From Empedobacter falsenii (GTDB lineage Bacteria; Bacteroidota; Bacteroidia; Flavobacteriales; Weeksellaceae): DNA of 64,000 bases. The notes beneath the pieces were generated by a model, which had not been told where the DNA came from, searched no databases, and saw nothing but the letters and a program-made list of their open reading frames with translations. Shown here piece by piece: positions 37,982-47,051 of the stretch. How positions within the stretch are numbered: the first letter of the stretch is position 1; every line of letters begins with the position of its first letter. Made by a program: the position numbers and the translations under genes. Location: the NCBI RefSeq assembly GCF_019308355.1, contig NZ_JAAGKM010000002.1, positions 1 to 64,000 of the forward strand, read 5' to 3'.

Positions 37982-38023
37982 AAAAAAACCTATTCATCAA
38001 AGTTACAACTTTAATAAATAGGT
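37982..38023 (-). terminator. rpsU terminator abutting xerC
   Basis: The minus transcript folds ACCTATT...AATAGGT with inner AAAGTT/AACTTT, 17 to 18 pairs including two G-U pairs that exist only in this strand. Seven T residues (37988-37982) follow. The next base begins the xerC ATG. Confidence 0.85.
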
Positions 38024-38062
38024 CAACAGAAATTAATTTCTTTATATTGTTTAAAACAATTT

Positions 38063-38257
38063 TTAAGCTTCTTCTTGAGCTAATAAAGATTGTTTGTAAA
38101 TAGCACGACTTAATTGTTGTCTTTTTGCTACAGAAGGTTTTGTAAATTGTTGACGAGATCTTAATTGACGTACAACTCCTGTTTTATCAAATTTTCTTTT
38201 GTATTTTTTTAATGCTCTTTCTATAGACTCTCCGTCTTTTACTGGTATAATTAACAT
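38063..38257 (-). CDS. rpsU: 30S ribosomal protein S21
   Basis: S21 (64 aa) is a small basic protein of the 30S platform near the anti-Shine-Dalgarno region. The sequence shows the usual pattern IPVKDGESIERALKKYKRKFDKTGVVRQLRSRQQF. It has a consensus promoter and its own terminator. Bacteroidota use little SD pairing, and S21 is one of the proteins thought to cover the anti-SD there (family knowledge). Confidence 0.97.
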   Translation of the reverse strand: MLIIPVKDGESIERALKKYKRKFDKTGVVRQLRSRQQFTKPSVAKRQQLSRAIYKQSLLAQEEA

Positions 38258-38284
38258 AATATTATCTATTTCTTTTTAAGATGG

Positions 38285-38315
38285 CAAATATACAACTCTT
38301 TAGTAATTAAACAAA
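38285..38315 (-). promoter_or_regulatory. consensus promoter of rpsU
   Basis: TTTG (38315-38312), 19 bases, TATATTTG (38292-38285) on the minus strand match the consensus in full. The predicted start near 38281 leaves a 24-base 5' UTR before the rpsU ATG. Confidence 0.85.
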
Positions 38316-38325
38316 TCGTTTTTTA

Positions 38326-39468
38326 TTAATCTTTTAAAATATTTCTTCCAATAACTAATTTTTGTATTTCTGTGGTACCTTCACCTATTGTACATAGCTT
38401 AGAATCACGGTAGAATTTCTCTACTGGAAAATCTTTTGTATATCCGTATCCACCAAATATTTGAACTGCTTCATTCGAGATTTTAACACACGCTTCCGAT
38501 GCATAATATTTTGCCATTGCACCTTCTGTCGTCATTGGTTTTTTATGATTTTTTAAATAAGATGCTTTACGAATTAATAATTCTGAAGCTTCGATTTCTG
38601 TAATCATTTCAGCCAATTTAAAGTTAATTGCTTGGAAATTTGCAATTGCAGTTCCAAATTGATGACGCTCTTGTGCATATTTCAATGCTGCTTTGTATGC
38701 TCCTTTCGCGATTCCTAAAGATAAAGCTGCAATCGAGATACGACCACCATCTAAAATCTTAAGTGCTTGCTTGAAACCATCACCAACATTTCCTAAACGA
38801 TTTGCATCCGAAACACGTACGTTATCGAAGATTAACTCTGCCGTTTCCGAAGCACGCATTCCTAATTTATTTTCTTTTTTACCCGATGTAAAACCTGGCG
38901 TTCCTTTTTCTATTACAAAAGCTGTCGCGTTATTTTTAGCTCCTTTCTCTCCTGTTCTTGTCATCACAACCGCAACATCACCAGAAATTGCATGTGTAAT
39001 AAAGTTTTTTGCTCCGTTAATCACCCATTCATCTCCATCTTTTACAGCTGTTGTAGACATTCCTCCTGCATCAGATCCTGTGTTGTGCTCTGTTAATCCC
39101 CAAGCACCAATCCATTCTGCTGTTGCTAATTTTGGTAACCAACGTTGTTTTTGTTCTTCGTTACCGAATTCTAAAATATGATTTGTACAAAGTGAATTAT
39201 GTGCCGCTACAGACAAACCAATAGAAGGATCAACTTGTGAAATTTCATCTACAATTGATACATATTCATCATATGACAAACCACTTCCTCCATATTCTTC
39301 TGGAACAACGATTCCCATGAATCCCATTTTTCCAAGTTCTTTGAAAACTTCAACTGGAAAAGTTTGAGCTTCATCCCACTCCATTATATTCGGTTGAATG
39401 TATTGTTTTGCAAAATCTCTTGCCGATTGCGCGATTAATGATAAATTTTCATTTTCTAAGAAATCCAT
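38326..39468 (-). CDS. acyl-CoA dehydrogenase
   Basis: This FAD enzyme introduces the trans-2 double bond in acyl-CoA during beta-oxidation or branched-chain catabolism. From ATG 39468 it is 380 aa; a TTG at 39507 would add a Lys-rich tail and lies upstream of the predicted transcription start. Family motifs are GAWGLTEHNTGSDAG (about 111-125), the ETF/FAD region and the catalytic glutamate E363 in IGEGTTEIQK. The chain-length preference looks short to medium, but the exact substrate is not clear. It is monocistronic. Confidence 0.93.
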   Translation of the reverse strand: MDFLENENLSLIAQSARDFAKQYIQPNIMEWDEAQTFPVEVFKELGKMGFMGIVVPEEYGGSGLSYDEYVSIVDEISQVDPSIGLSVAAHNSLCTNHILEFGNEEQKQRWLPKLATAEWIGAWGLTEHNTGSDAGGMSTTAVKDGDEWVINGAKNFITHAISGDVAVVMTRTGEKGAKNNATAFVIEKGTPGFTSGKKENKLGMRASETAELIFDNVRVSDANRLGNVGDGFKQALKILDGGRISIAALSLGIAKGAYKAALKYAQERHQFGTAIANFQAINFKLAEMITEIEASELLIRKASYLKNHKKPMTTEGAMAKYYASEACVKISNEAVQIFGGYGYTKDFPVEKFYRDSKLCTIGEGTTEIQKLVIGRNILKD

Positions 39469-39504
39469 TTTTTTGAGTTTTTTTGTTTTTTTATGACTTT
39501 CCTC

Positions 39505-39512
39505 CAAAAGTA
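39505..39512 (-). promoter_or_regulatory. -7 element of the acyl-CoA dehydrogenase gene
   Basis: TACTTTTG on the minus strand fits TANNTTTG and predicts a start near 39501, 33 bases before the ATG. The -33 position has only a T-rich TTTC/TTTT, so the promoter is partial. Confidence 0.45.
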
Positions 39513-39660
39513 ATAAATTTCTATTAAGTGAAAAGTTTTTCTTTTACGATTATTTTTACTCATTAAAAATAATTGACTATCAGCGTGTTTAAGTTAATAA
39601 TATCCTTAAAAAAAACAAATGTTTAAAGTCATTTTCGGAAATGATATTTGACATTTTAAT

Positions 39661-39677
39661 TCGGATGAATTAATCCG
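39661..39677 (+). promoter_or_regulatory. small stem in the 5' region of the OmpW-like gene
   Basis: TCGGAT (39661-39666) and ATCCGA (39672-39677) form a six-bp stem in the region just upstream of the OmpW-like gene, about 30 bases before its ATG. A weak -7 match (GATATTTG) lies shortly before it. The rest of 39513-39660 shows nothing else. Confidence 0.35.
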
Positions 39678-39707
39678 AGTTTTGTTTCGAAAAATAAAAT
39701 AAACATT

Positions 39708-40352
39708 ATGAAAAAAGGACTATTAATATTAGGAGCAATCTTTGCATCAGCAATTTCATTTGGACAAGAGGCTAGTGAATTACATATGCGTGTAAGAGCA
39801 ACTGGTGTAGTTCCTATGGAAGATGCTAAAATAGAAGCAATAGGTGGAAATGTAGCAGTTACAAACAATCTTATTCCAGAAATTGACTTTACCTATTATA
39901 TTACAAAAAATATCGCGGCCGAATTAATCTTAGGAACATCTAAACACGAAGTTGTAGCGGTAAATACTGCATTAGGAAATTTAGATTTGGGACGAGTAAT
40001 GCTGTTACCTCCAACTCTTAATGTACAATATCATTTGTATCCAACCAAAAACCTAAAACCTTATGTTGGTGCTGGAATTAATTATACAATCTTCTATGAT
40101 CAAGGGCAAGGAAAAGGGAGAAACGCAGCCGTAACTAGTGTAGATTACAAAAACAATGTAGGTTTCGGATTTCAATTAGGATTTGATTACAAAATCAATG
40201 ATAAATTATACTGGAACGTAGATGTTAAAAAATTATACTTAAACACAGACGTTACAGTTGGTGCAGCTTTAGACAAACAAGTTTATGTACCAGCAGATGT
40301 AGATCTTAATCCTTGGTTAATCAGTACTGGTATTGGTTTCAAATTATTCTAA
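39708..40352 (+). CDS. OmpW family outer-membrane protein
   Basis: OmpW proteins are eight-stranded barrels that take up small hydrophobic molecules. The 214 aa sequence has a signal peptide (cleaved SFG-QE, about 19) and the family patterns NLIPEIDFTYYITKNIAAELILGTSKH, LLPPTLNVQYHLYP, KPYVGAGINYTIFYD and the end STGIGFKLF with terminal aromatic residue. It stands alone with a strong terminator. Confidence 0.9.
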   Translation: MKKGLLILGAIFASAISFGQEASELHMRVRATGVVPMEDAKIEAIGGNVAVTNNLIPEIDFTYYITKNIAAELILGTSKHEVVAVNTALGNLDLGRVMLLPPTLNVQYHLYPTKNLKPYVGAGINYTIFYDQGQGKGRNAAVTSVDYKNNVGFGFQLGFDYKINDKLYWNVDVKKLYLNTDVTVGAALDKQVYVPADVDLNPWLISTGIGFKLF

Positions 40353-40400
40353 AATCGACCTTTTATTATATATTATGATTTTTAAACGAAGGGAAAAATC

Positions 40401-40428
40401 AAAAAGAGAAGCAATTGCTTCTCTTTTT
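40401..40428. terminator. bidirectional terminator after OmpW-like gene
   Basis: A perfect palindrome with arms of 14 bases (core AGAGAAGCAA/TTGCTTCTCT) flanked by A and T runs lies between two convergent genes. Confidence 0.9.
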
Positions 40429-40962
40429 TTATTTAAATTTATTTATATCAAAATATTGTTCATAAATAGGTTTCAATTCAGTCAAATTTGTACAAGGAGT
40501 TTGTTCTAATTTTCGAATTTCGATTCCCTTTTTATAATCACTTAGAATTTCCTCATAATTATTAATGTAATCATAAGCTCCTATTCCAATTTTCTTAAAA
40601 TTTAAATCTTCATGTTTTATTACAGAAACTTTTTTGTTTGTGAAATAATTCTCATTTACATATAAAATATCGATTAAATCAATGCAATTACCTTCAAAAC
40701 CTTCTGGAATTCTTCTTCCAAAAATATTATCATTCATCATAAAAGATATTCCGTAGAAAATTATATTATCCTCTTTAAAAATATCAATCACAACCGCTTT
40801 AATATTAGTATCCTCAAACAAAATAATATCTCCAAATTTGAATTTTAAATCAGAATCATCAATCTTACCATAATTTGTTTCACTTAAAGCATTATTCTCT
40901 GAAACTGATGGATTACAACAGAAAAATGAAAACAAAACAATGCAAATTCCAAAATATTTCAT
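40429..40962 (-). CDS. small exported protein or lipoprotein, unknown function
   Basis: The 177 aa protein begins MKYFGICIVLFSFFCCNPS, a signal sequence ending in two cysteines; C15 or C16 could be lipidated, although the lipobox is poor. The rest is charged and mixed, with FKFGDIILFEDTNIKAVVIDIFKEDNIIFYGISFMM suggesting a small beta domain. It starts 11 bases after the CDF transporter, so it is probably cotranscribed, but no metal-binding cluster is seen. I do not recognise a family. Confidence 0.65.
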   Translation of the reverse strand: MKYFGICIVLFSFFCCNPSVSENNALSETNYGKIDDSDLKFKFGDIILFEDTNIKAVVIDIFKEDNIIFYGISFMMNDNIFGRRIPEGFEGNCIDLIDILYVNENYFTNKKVSVIKHEDLNFKKIGIGAYDYINNYEEILSDYKKGIEIRKLEQTPCTNLTELKPIYEQYFDINKFK

Positions 40963-40973
40963 AAGATAAAATT

Positions 40974-41903
40974 TTACTCTTCCACTCTCTTATCTTCGAT
41001 GTGATTTGTTCGAAAATATTCTCGAACCGAAACAAAAGTAGGTTCTATATGCACTAATACATCTTTTACTTGTGGCATTTTAGCTTGTACAGCATCTTTC
41101 AGATCATGACTAATTTTATGTCCTTCCACCACCGAAATCGTTCCATCGACTATTGCATGCAAATCCACATAATAATTCATTCCATTTTTGCGCACATTAC
41201 ATTTTTCAGTCGCCATAACACCAGGAACATGTGAAGCGATTTCTCTAATTTGCTCAATTTCATTTTCGTACAATTGCTCATCCATAATTTCTCCTAACGC
41301 AGGTCGAAGGATTTTGTACGCATTGTATAAAATAAAACTTGAAGCAAAAAGCGCCGCAACATCATCTGCTGCCTCCCAACCTGGTCCCATTACCAACGAA
41401 ATCGAAATTCCGATAAACGCCATTAATGATGTAATTGCATCTGAACGATGATGCCAAGCATCTGCTTTTAGAGAAGAACTGTTAGTCTCAACACTTTTTC
41501 TCATTACATACTGAAACGATAATTCTTTGAATAAAATAATTCCTCCAAGAACTAATAAGGTAAATGGTTTGGGTTGATGATGCGGTGTAATAATATTGGT
41601 AATACTTTCTTTTGCAATGATAATCGCAGAAACAATAAGGAAAGTAACCACTAAAAATGTGATTAACGCTTCTGCTTTTCCGTGTCCATAAGGATGATTT
41701 TCATCTGCAGGTTTTGCAGAATACTTTAGTCCAAAGAAAACAAATATAGAAGAAAAAACATCTGCCGAAGACTCGATTGCATCTGCAATAAGTGCGTAAG
41801 AATTCCCAAAATAACCAGCCAAAAACTTAATTCCAGCCAAAGAAGCGTTTCCTACAATACTAAAAATTGAAGCTTTGATTGCTTTTTCCGAATTATCATT
41901 CAT
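40974..41903 (-). CDS. cation diffusion facilitator (CDF) family metal transporter
   Basis: CDF proteins exchange divalent metal for protons. The 309 aa protein has six membrane segments (about 12-210) and a cytosolic domain (about 215-300, TEKCNVRKNGMNYYVDLHAIVDG). Metal-site residues are E44 and D48 in DAIESSAD (helix 2) and H151, D155 in HHRSDA (helix 5), so the helix 2 motif is EXXXD rather than HXXXD or DXXXD. HPYGHGK (70-76) is the usual loop. Zn, Fe, Mn or Co could be the substrate. Confidence 0.9.
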   Translation of the reverse strand: MNDNSEKAIKASIFSIVGNASLAGIKFLAGYFGNSYALIADAIESSADVFSSIFVFFGLKYSAKPADENHPYGHGKAEALITFLVVTFLIVSAIIIAKESITNIITPHHQPKPFTLLVLGGIILFKELSFQYVMRKSVETNSSSLKADAWHHRSDAITSLMAFIGISISLVMGPGWEAADDVAALFASSFILYNAYKILRPALGEIMDEQLYENEIEQIREIASHVPGVMATEKCNVRKNGMNYYVDLHAIVDGTISVVEGHKISHDLKDAVQAKMPQVKDVLVHIEPTFVSVREYFRTNHIEDKRVEE

Positions 41904-41911
41904 ACCAAAAA

Positions 41912-41939
41912 AATAAGCCCTACAAATGTAAGGCTTATT
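41912..41939 (-). terminator. terminator of pruA
   Basis: AATAAGCC (41912-41919) and GGCTTATT (41932-41939) with inner TACA/TGTA form a stem with one mispair that is G-U in the minus transcript, followed by seven T. It lies between pruA and the CDF gene. Confidence 0.85.
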
Positions 41940-41961
41940 CTAATTTTGTATCTCGAAAATA

Positions 41962-43590
41962 TTATTTTTCTAAGAATGGGTATTTGTAATCTTTTGCAGG
42001 AACAAATGTTTCTTTGATTGTTTGAACAGAAGTCCAACGTAACAAGTTCATTGCAGAACCTGCTTTATCATTTGTACCAGAAGCACGCGCTCCACCAAAT
42101 GGTTGTTGACCTACAACTGCACCTGTTGGTTTATCGTTGATGTAGAAATTTCCACAAGCATTTTTCAATGCTTTAGCAGCTAATTCTACAGCAGCACGAT
42201 CTTTCGCGAAGATTGATCCTGTTAATGCGTAAGCAGAAGTTTCGTCAACTAATTTTAAAGTTGCTTCAAATTCATTTTCATCATAAACATAAACTGATAA
42301 TACAGGTCCGAAGATTTCTTCTACCATTGATTCATATTTAGGATTCGTTGCTTTGATAACTGTTGGTTGAACAAAATATCCAACTGAATCATCATAAGTA
42401 CCACCGATTACAACTTCAGCTTCAGAAGATGCTTGTGCACGATCGATATATGCTTTAGATTTTTCGAAAGAGTTTTTATCGATAACCGCTGTCATGAAAT
42501 TAGAGAAATCCTCTGGAGATCCTAATCTAACAGTTGCTAACATTTCTTTCATTTGTTTCTCAACTTCGTTCCATAAGTTAGATGGAATATAAGCACGAGA
42601 AGCAGCAGAACATTTTTGTCCTTGGTATTCAAATGCTCCACGAACTAAACCTACAGCAACTTCTGTTGGACAAGCTGATTTGTGAACCATTACGAAATCT
42701 TTTCCTCCTGTTTCTCCTACGATACGTGGATAAGTTCTGTAATTGTTGATGTTATCTCCAATTTGTTTCCATAAAGTATTGAAAACTTTTGTAGAACCTG
42801 TGAAGTGTAAACCTGCGAAATCTTTGTGTTCTAAAACTGTTTTTGCTGTTTCTGCTCCATCAGTTAAGATCATGTTGATTACACCATCTGGTAAACCAGC
42901 TTTTTTGAACACTTCCATTGTTACTTTAGCAGCTAAAGTTTGTTTATCAGAAGGTTTCCAAACTACAACGTTCCCCATCAAAGCCATACAAGATGGTAAG
43001 TTACCAGCGATTGCAGTAAAATTGAATGGAGTAATTGCGAAAGTAAATCCTTCTAATGGACGATAATCTACACGATTCCAAATTCCAGGAGAAGAAATTG
43101 GTTGATCTGCATAAATTTCTGTCATGTATTGTACATTGAAACGTAAAAAGTCAATCAACTCACAAGCTGAATCAATTTCTGCTTGCATTGCATTTTTAGA
43201 TTGACCAATCATTGTTGCAGCATTTATTTTTGCACGGTAAGGACCAGCAATCAAATCTGCAGCTTTCAAGAAAATTGCCGCTCTATCTTCCCAAGGCATT
43301 GCAACCCAAGCTTCTTTTGCAGCTAAAGCTGTATCAATCGCTTTTCTTACATCATCTTGTGTTCCTTCGTGGAAATAACCAACAACTTTTTGGTGGTCAT
43401 GTGGAGGACGAATTTCTTTTTTATTTCCTGAAAAAATTTCTTCAGAACCAATGTATTGAGGAACTTCAGTTACCTCGTTAAACATTTTTTTGTAAGCGTC
43501 TAATAATTGCGCACGCTCTGGTGTTCCAGGAGCATATGATTTTACCTCTTCGTTAACAGCGTGAGGAATTTGAGCAAATGATTTTGACAT
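41962..43590 (-). CDS. pruA: L-glutamate gamma-semialdehyde (1-pyrroline-5-carboxylate) dehydrogenase
   Basis: PruA oxidises glutamate semialdehyde to glutamate, the second step of proline breakdown. The 542 aa aldehyde dehydrogenase has the catalytic pair E283 (VGETGGKDF) and C317 (QGQKCSAASRAYIP), and FTGSTKVF as the NAD contact. The length and the GQKCSA motif match the stand-alone P5C dehydrogenases of Bacteroidota and mitochondria, without a fused proline dehydrogenase. putA/prodh is not in the window. Confidence 0.95.
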   Translation of the reverse strand: MSKSFAQIPHAVNEEVKSYAPGTPERAQLLDAYKKMFNEVTEVPQYIGSEEIFSGNKKEIRPPHDHQKVVGYFHEGTQDDVRKAIDTALAAKEAWVAMPWEDRAAIFLKAADLIAGPYRAKINAATMIGQSKNAMQAEIDSACELIDFLRFNVQYMTEIYADQPISSPGIWNRVDYRPLEGFTFAITPFNFTAIAGNLPSCMALMGNVVVWKPSDKQTLAAKVTMEVFKKAGLPDGVINMILTDGAETAKTVLEHKDFAGLHFTGSTKVFNTLWKQIGDNINNYRTYPRIVGETGGKDFVMVHKSACPTEVAVGLVRGAFEYQGQKCSAASRAYIPSNLWNEVEKQMKEMLATVRLGSPEDFSNFMTAVIDKNSFEKSKAYIDRAQASSEAEVVIGGTYDDSVGYFVQPTVIKATNPKYESMVEEIFGPVLSVYVYDENEFEATLKLVDETSAYALTGSIFAKDRAAVELAAKALKNACGNFYINDKPTGAVVGQQPFGGARASGTNDKAGSAMNLLRWTSVQTIKETFVPAKDYKYPFLEK

Positions 43591-43625
43591 TTTGATTATT
43601 TTGTTTGTTTATACTTTTCAAAGTT

Positions 43626-43633
43626 CAAATTTA
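43626..43633 (-). promoter_or_regulatory. -7 element of pruA
   Basis: TAAATTTG on the minus strand is a perfect -7 match, predicting a 5' UTR of about 32 bases. No good TTTG is found at the expected -33 position. Confidence 0.45.
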
Positions 43634-43703
43634 AGAAAAATAAATGGAAATGTTTCAGTTCAGATAATTAAGTCTTTTACCACTTTAAACATAAAATCAT
43701 CCA

Positions 43704-44423
43704 TTATTCTTCCTTTTTATTTTCTTTTTTATCTTTTGTATGAAGAATTTGATTTTCGATATTCTCTAAATATTGGATTTGCATTTCCTGTATTTCTAAT
43801 AATTTCTTATTCTGATGAACCAATAAATGATCTATTTTTTCGCTTAATAATTTTATTTCCAATTCAGCTTTCAAGTTAATTTTATAATCATGTTCGGCTC
43901 TATCACGGTCTTTATCTTCTTGACGATTTTGACTCATCATAATAATTGGAGCTTGTATTGCTGCTAAACAAGACAAAATCAAATTGAGTAAAATAAATGG
44001 ATAGGGATCAAAACCTTTGTTGTGCAACATCCAGAAATTAAGAAACATCCAAGCCAATAAGAAAATAAAAAACGAAATAATAAATGTCCAACTTCCTCCG
44101 AAAGACGCTACTTTATCTGCAATTCTATCGCCTGTTGTCAATGGCTTTGATGTATTTTCTTTTATATTTTCGGAAAGAATAGAATTATCACGAATTGCTT
44201 CTACTACATCTTGATCCAATTTTTCCATTTCACCTTTTTCTTGCGAAATCAAATTTGCAAAAAATTGACGACGATATTTGTTCAATATTTTTATCGAAAC
44301 ATAATCTTCTTCGGTAATTGCTGGATAATCTTGCTCAATCAATTTAAAAATCTCTTGCTGAATTTCTTTTCCTTTTACAGCTTCGTAGCGATTAATTGGT
44401 TCTTGAGTTACAAAACATTTCAT
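43704..44423 (-). CDS. DUF1003 domain membrane protein
   Basis: The 239 aa protein contains the DUF1003 core: ADKVASFGGSWTFIISFFIFLLAWMFLN, then FDPYPFILLNLILSCLAAIQAPIIMMSQNRQ, that is two membrane helices near residues 110-175, followed by a coiled-coil tail (about 185-235) with heptad-like Leu/Ile spacing. An N-terminal CFVTQEPINRYEA part with two Cys/His-like residues is short. The function of DUF1003 is unknown. Confidence 0.88.
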   Translation of the reverse strand: MKCFVTQEPINRYEAVKGKEIQQEIFKLIEQDYPAITEEDYVSIKILNKYRRQFFANLISQEKGEMEKLDQDVVEAIRDNSILSENIKENTSKPLTTGDRIADKVASFGGSWTFIISFFIFLLAWMFLNFWMLHNKGFDPYPFILLNLILSCLAAIQAPIIMMSQNRQEDKDRDRAEHDYKINLKAELEIKLLSEKIDHLLVHQNKKLLEIQEMQIQYLENIENQILHTKDKKENKKEE

Positions 44424-44456
44424 AATAATCTATTTTAGTCAAAAATCACATTACAA

Positions 44457-44484
44457 AAAACGCTCCTAAAATTAGAAGCGTTTT
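44457..44484 (-). terminator. terminator of the 853 aa gene operon
   Basis: AAAACGCT...AGCGTTTT with inner CTAA/TTAG, 13 bases per arm and one mispair that is G-U in the minus strand, followed by TTTTTT. It starts six bases after the stop codon of the gene at 44490. Confidence 0.85.
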
Positions 44485-44489
44485 AATTA

Positions 44490-47051
44490 TTAAAAGTTAT
44501 TTGTGTAATAATCGAAATATTTACAATTTGATTTTATTTCTTGATATGTTTTCGTGTCCGAATATTGTTTCAAATTTTTAAAATTAGAACGATAATTTGC
44601 CACTTTAAACCCTAAAATTTTATCTTCGTTATCATATTGATTTTCGTACAAACGTTTCAACACAGGGTCTTTTGCATTATAAAATCTTCCTTGTTCATTC
44701 TTAGACAATGCAAACAAAATTTGCGCTTTCATTTCTTTGTCTTTTGTCGAATCAAAAGCTTTTTTCAAATAATTTTCTGACGGCGTAAAATTATCTACGT
44801 AGTTTCCACCCCAACCGAAACTTTTGTAAAAGAAGTTGCTTGTCGCTTCATATTGATCACCATAATTATTAAATTTTGGTCCATTATCATTGTTTCGATC
44901 AAATGTCAACAAATAACGATAATAGCCTAAAGTCGTCGTATTGTAAAAGAAATTCACCAACAAATAATTCGCTTTTGCAGCTTCTTCGGTATTCTTCTTT
45001 GCTATTTTATTCAATTCAATCATCGCATTTGTCAATTCTAATTTTGACATTTTTGGTTTGATAAATTTGAATTCATTCAAATATGGTGTTGCGATCACTT
45101 GATTTTCGTCACAATTGAAACATTCAATCTTATTATATCCAAAGATTTTATTCGGAATATTATGATAACCATCAAACTGATTTTCTACCCAAGTTTTGCT
45201 TTCTTTTTCTGTTGTATAATCGTAATCATAAACAAAATAAGCACTTTCTGACGTGTGATATTTTTGATCAATCTTCTCAAATTCTTTTTTCGCCAAATCA
45301 AATTTCATTTCGCCTAAATACAATGTTCCTTTGAAATCGGCTAAATAATCTGATAATTTAAACTGAATTTCTTTTGATTTTTCTGTTCTCCAATCCCATG
45401 AACTCGATTTTACTTTTGCATTAATCAAATATTTTTCGAAAGCTGTTTTATTCGATTTTTTATCCAATTTATCTAAATCATTGATAATCGTCCAATCTGG
45501 ATTTGAACCTAATTGTGTAATTTCATTATGAATCAAAAATGCTTTTCCTTTGTCACCTTGCAAAAAATATCGATTTGCTAAAACATCTAAAATCACATTT
45601 TTCAAGTTCATTTTTTGATCATCTTCATCCGAATAACCATAGACATCTTCTGGTAATTTTGGATATTCATAATTCAAAATCGACGCATATTTTTGCATCA
45701 ATTGATTCTCAAAACTATCTGTAATTTTCTTTTGTTCGAAAATTTCTAATAAAATTTCAATCACTTTTTTCTGTTGTTGAAATTCTTTCGAAGTTGAATT
45801 TACTTTTGCTAAATAATCCTTTGTTTCCGCAAAATTTTTGTTCAATAAATTCAAATATGCCACCGATAAATTCCAATATTCTTTGTCGTCAGCTTTTATC
45901 ACTTGTGATTTTGCCAGAGCAATCAATTCATTGATCTGAACTTCATCTTTTGAATCTTCGGGGTTACTGTAATAATTGCCATTTGTTTTTACAGGCAAAT
46001 ATAAATCTGTATATTTTTTTCGTTCTTGAGAAGAATTCCAATAATAATCTTCAGGATTTTGTTGCAAATATTCGCGTTCAATTAAATTAATAGAACGTGC
46101 AAATAAGATTCTCGCTTGTGGAGCATTTACATCATTCGCAATAATTTTTTTGGCAGGAGCTAACGGATTCGAAAAATCATTGTAACCAATCAATAAATAC
46201 AAATCATTTTTTTCTTGAATCGTTTTGGCATTGGCTAACATTTTCTCATAATTCAAATCTTCTGTCACGCGCATCGATTGATAAGCACTCATTTTTCGAT
46301 CATTCGAATGAGAAAAAACTTCGAAAAAGTCATAATTCGCTTGAATATAATTTCCAAGTGCACGCTCCGCTCCACCTTTTTGATCTAACGCATAATAATA
46401 CATCGAATTTTTGAGTCCTTGCGACGCCACATACATATTAAAATAATTGATAGCGTCTTTATATTCGTGGAAATAATGCGCAAAACGCACCAATTGATAA
46501 CCGTAACGAACTTTTAATTCTTTGTCCGTTTCTGCATTCCAACTTTTCTTTAGAACATCAAGAACTTTCTTATAATTTAGATTATTGACATTTTTTTCTG
46601 GACGATCTACATACGACCATTCACCATTATCGATATAATAAAAAGCCATATAAGGCTCTAAATACTTGGCATACGACAAGTAAAGTAAACTTTGCTTATT
46701 CTTTTTTACCCAATCTGTTGTCGCAAAATTATAGTTCGTATTGGACGATTTTCCATTCTTTACCATCAAATCAATTTCTTGTTTCGATGCTTTAAAAACT
46801 AACTCAAATGCTTGCTGATAGCTAATTCCTAACGTTTTTTGCCAATCCAAAATATTCTCATTCTTTTGATTTGCATCCATCGTATAATATGGATTATCCA
46901 ACGTCATCAAAAATGGTTGATATTGCGGAGCTTCGCTTAATGTTTGCGAAAAAAGATTGTAGTAATAATAATCTTCTCCGCCTCCATCTGCACAAGCAAA
47001 TGCTTTGGTTAAACCAAAAGTTAAGCATAAAGTAAGTACTATTTTTTTCAT
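44490..47051 (-). CDS. large secreted protein of unknown function (helical-repeat, TPR-like)
   Basis: The 853 aa product has a Sec signal (MKKIVLTLCLTFGLTKAFA, 1-19) and begins its mature part CADGGGEDYYYYNLF, with an early cysteine. The remainder is rich in Tyr, Asn and Lys and looks like helical repeats: ALDQKGGAERALGNYIQANYDF, RYFLQGDKGKAFLIHNEI and QARILFARSINLIE resemble TPR helices. A CFNCDE pair near residue 648 could bind metal or form a disulfide. It overlaps the upstream lipoprotein gene by four bases (ATGA), so the two are translated together and probably act as one unit. I recognise no family with known function. Confidence 0.75.
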   Translation of the reverse strand: MKKIVLTLCLTFGLTKAFACADGGGEDYYYYNLFSQTLSEAPQYQPFLMTLDNPYYTMDANQKNENILDWQKTLGISYQQAFELVFKASKQEIDLMVKNGKSSNTNYNFATTDWVKKNKQSLLYLSYAKYLEPYMAFYYIDNGEWSYVDRPEKNVNNLNYKKVLDVLKKSWNAETDKELKVRYGYQLVRFAHYFHEYKDAINYFNMYVASQGLKNSMYYYALDQKGGAERALGNYIQANYDFFEVFSHSNDRKMSAYQSMRVTEDLNYEKMLANAKTIQEKNDLYLLIGYNDFSNPLAPAKKIIANDVNAPQARILFARSINLIEREYLQQNPEDYYWNSSQERKKYTDLYLPVKTNGNYYSNPEDSKDEVQINELIALAKSQVIKADDKEYWNLSVAYLNLLNKNFAETKDYLAKVNSTSKEFQQQKKVIEILLEIFEQKKITDSFENQLMQKYASILNYEYPKLPEDVYGYSDEDDQKMNLKNVILDVLANRYFLQGDKGKAFLIHNEITQLGSNPDWTIINDLDKLDKKSNKTAFEKYLINAKVKSSSWDWRTEKSKEIQFKLSDYLADFKGTLYLGEMKFDLAKKEFEKIDQKYHTSESAYFVYDYDYTTEKESKTWVENQFDGYHNIPNKIFGYNKIECFNCDENQVIATPYLNEFKFIKPKMSKLELTNAMIELNKIAKKNTEEAAKANYLLVNFFYNTTTLGYYRYLLTFDRNNDNGPKFNNYGDQYEATSNFFYKSFGWGGNYVDNFTPSENYLKKAFDSTKDKEMKAQILFALSKNEQGRFYNAKDPVLKRLYENQYDNEDKILGFKVANYRSNFKNLKQYSDTKTYQEIKSNCKYFDYYTNNF

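Noticed and set aside
41923-41930. TACATTTG as a promoter for the CDF gene
   Set aside because: It fits the -7 pattern but lies in the loop of the pruA terminator and has no -33 element.
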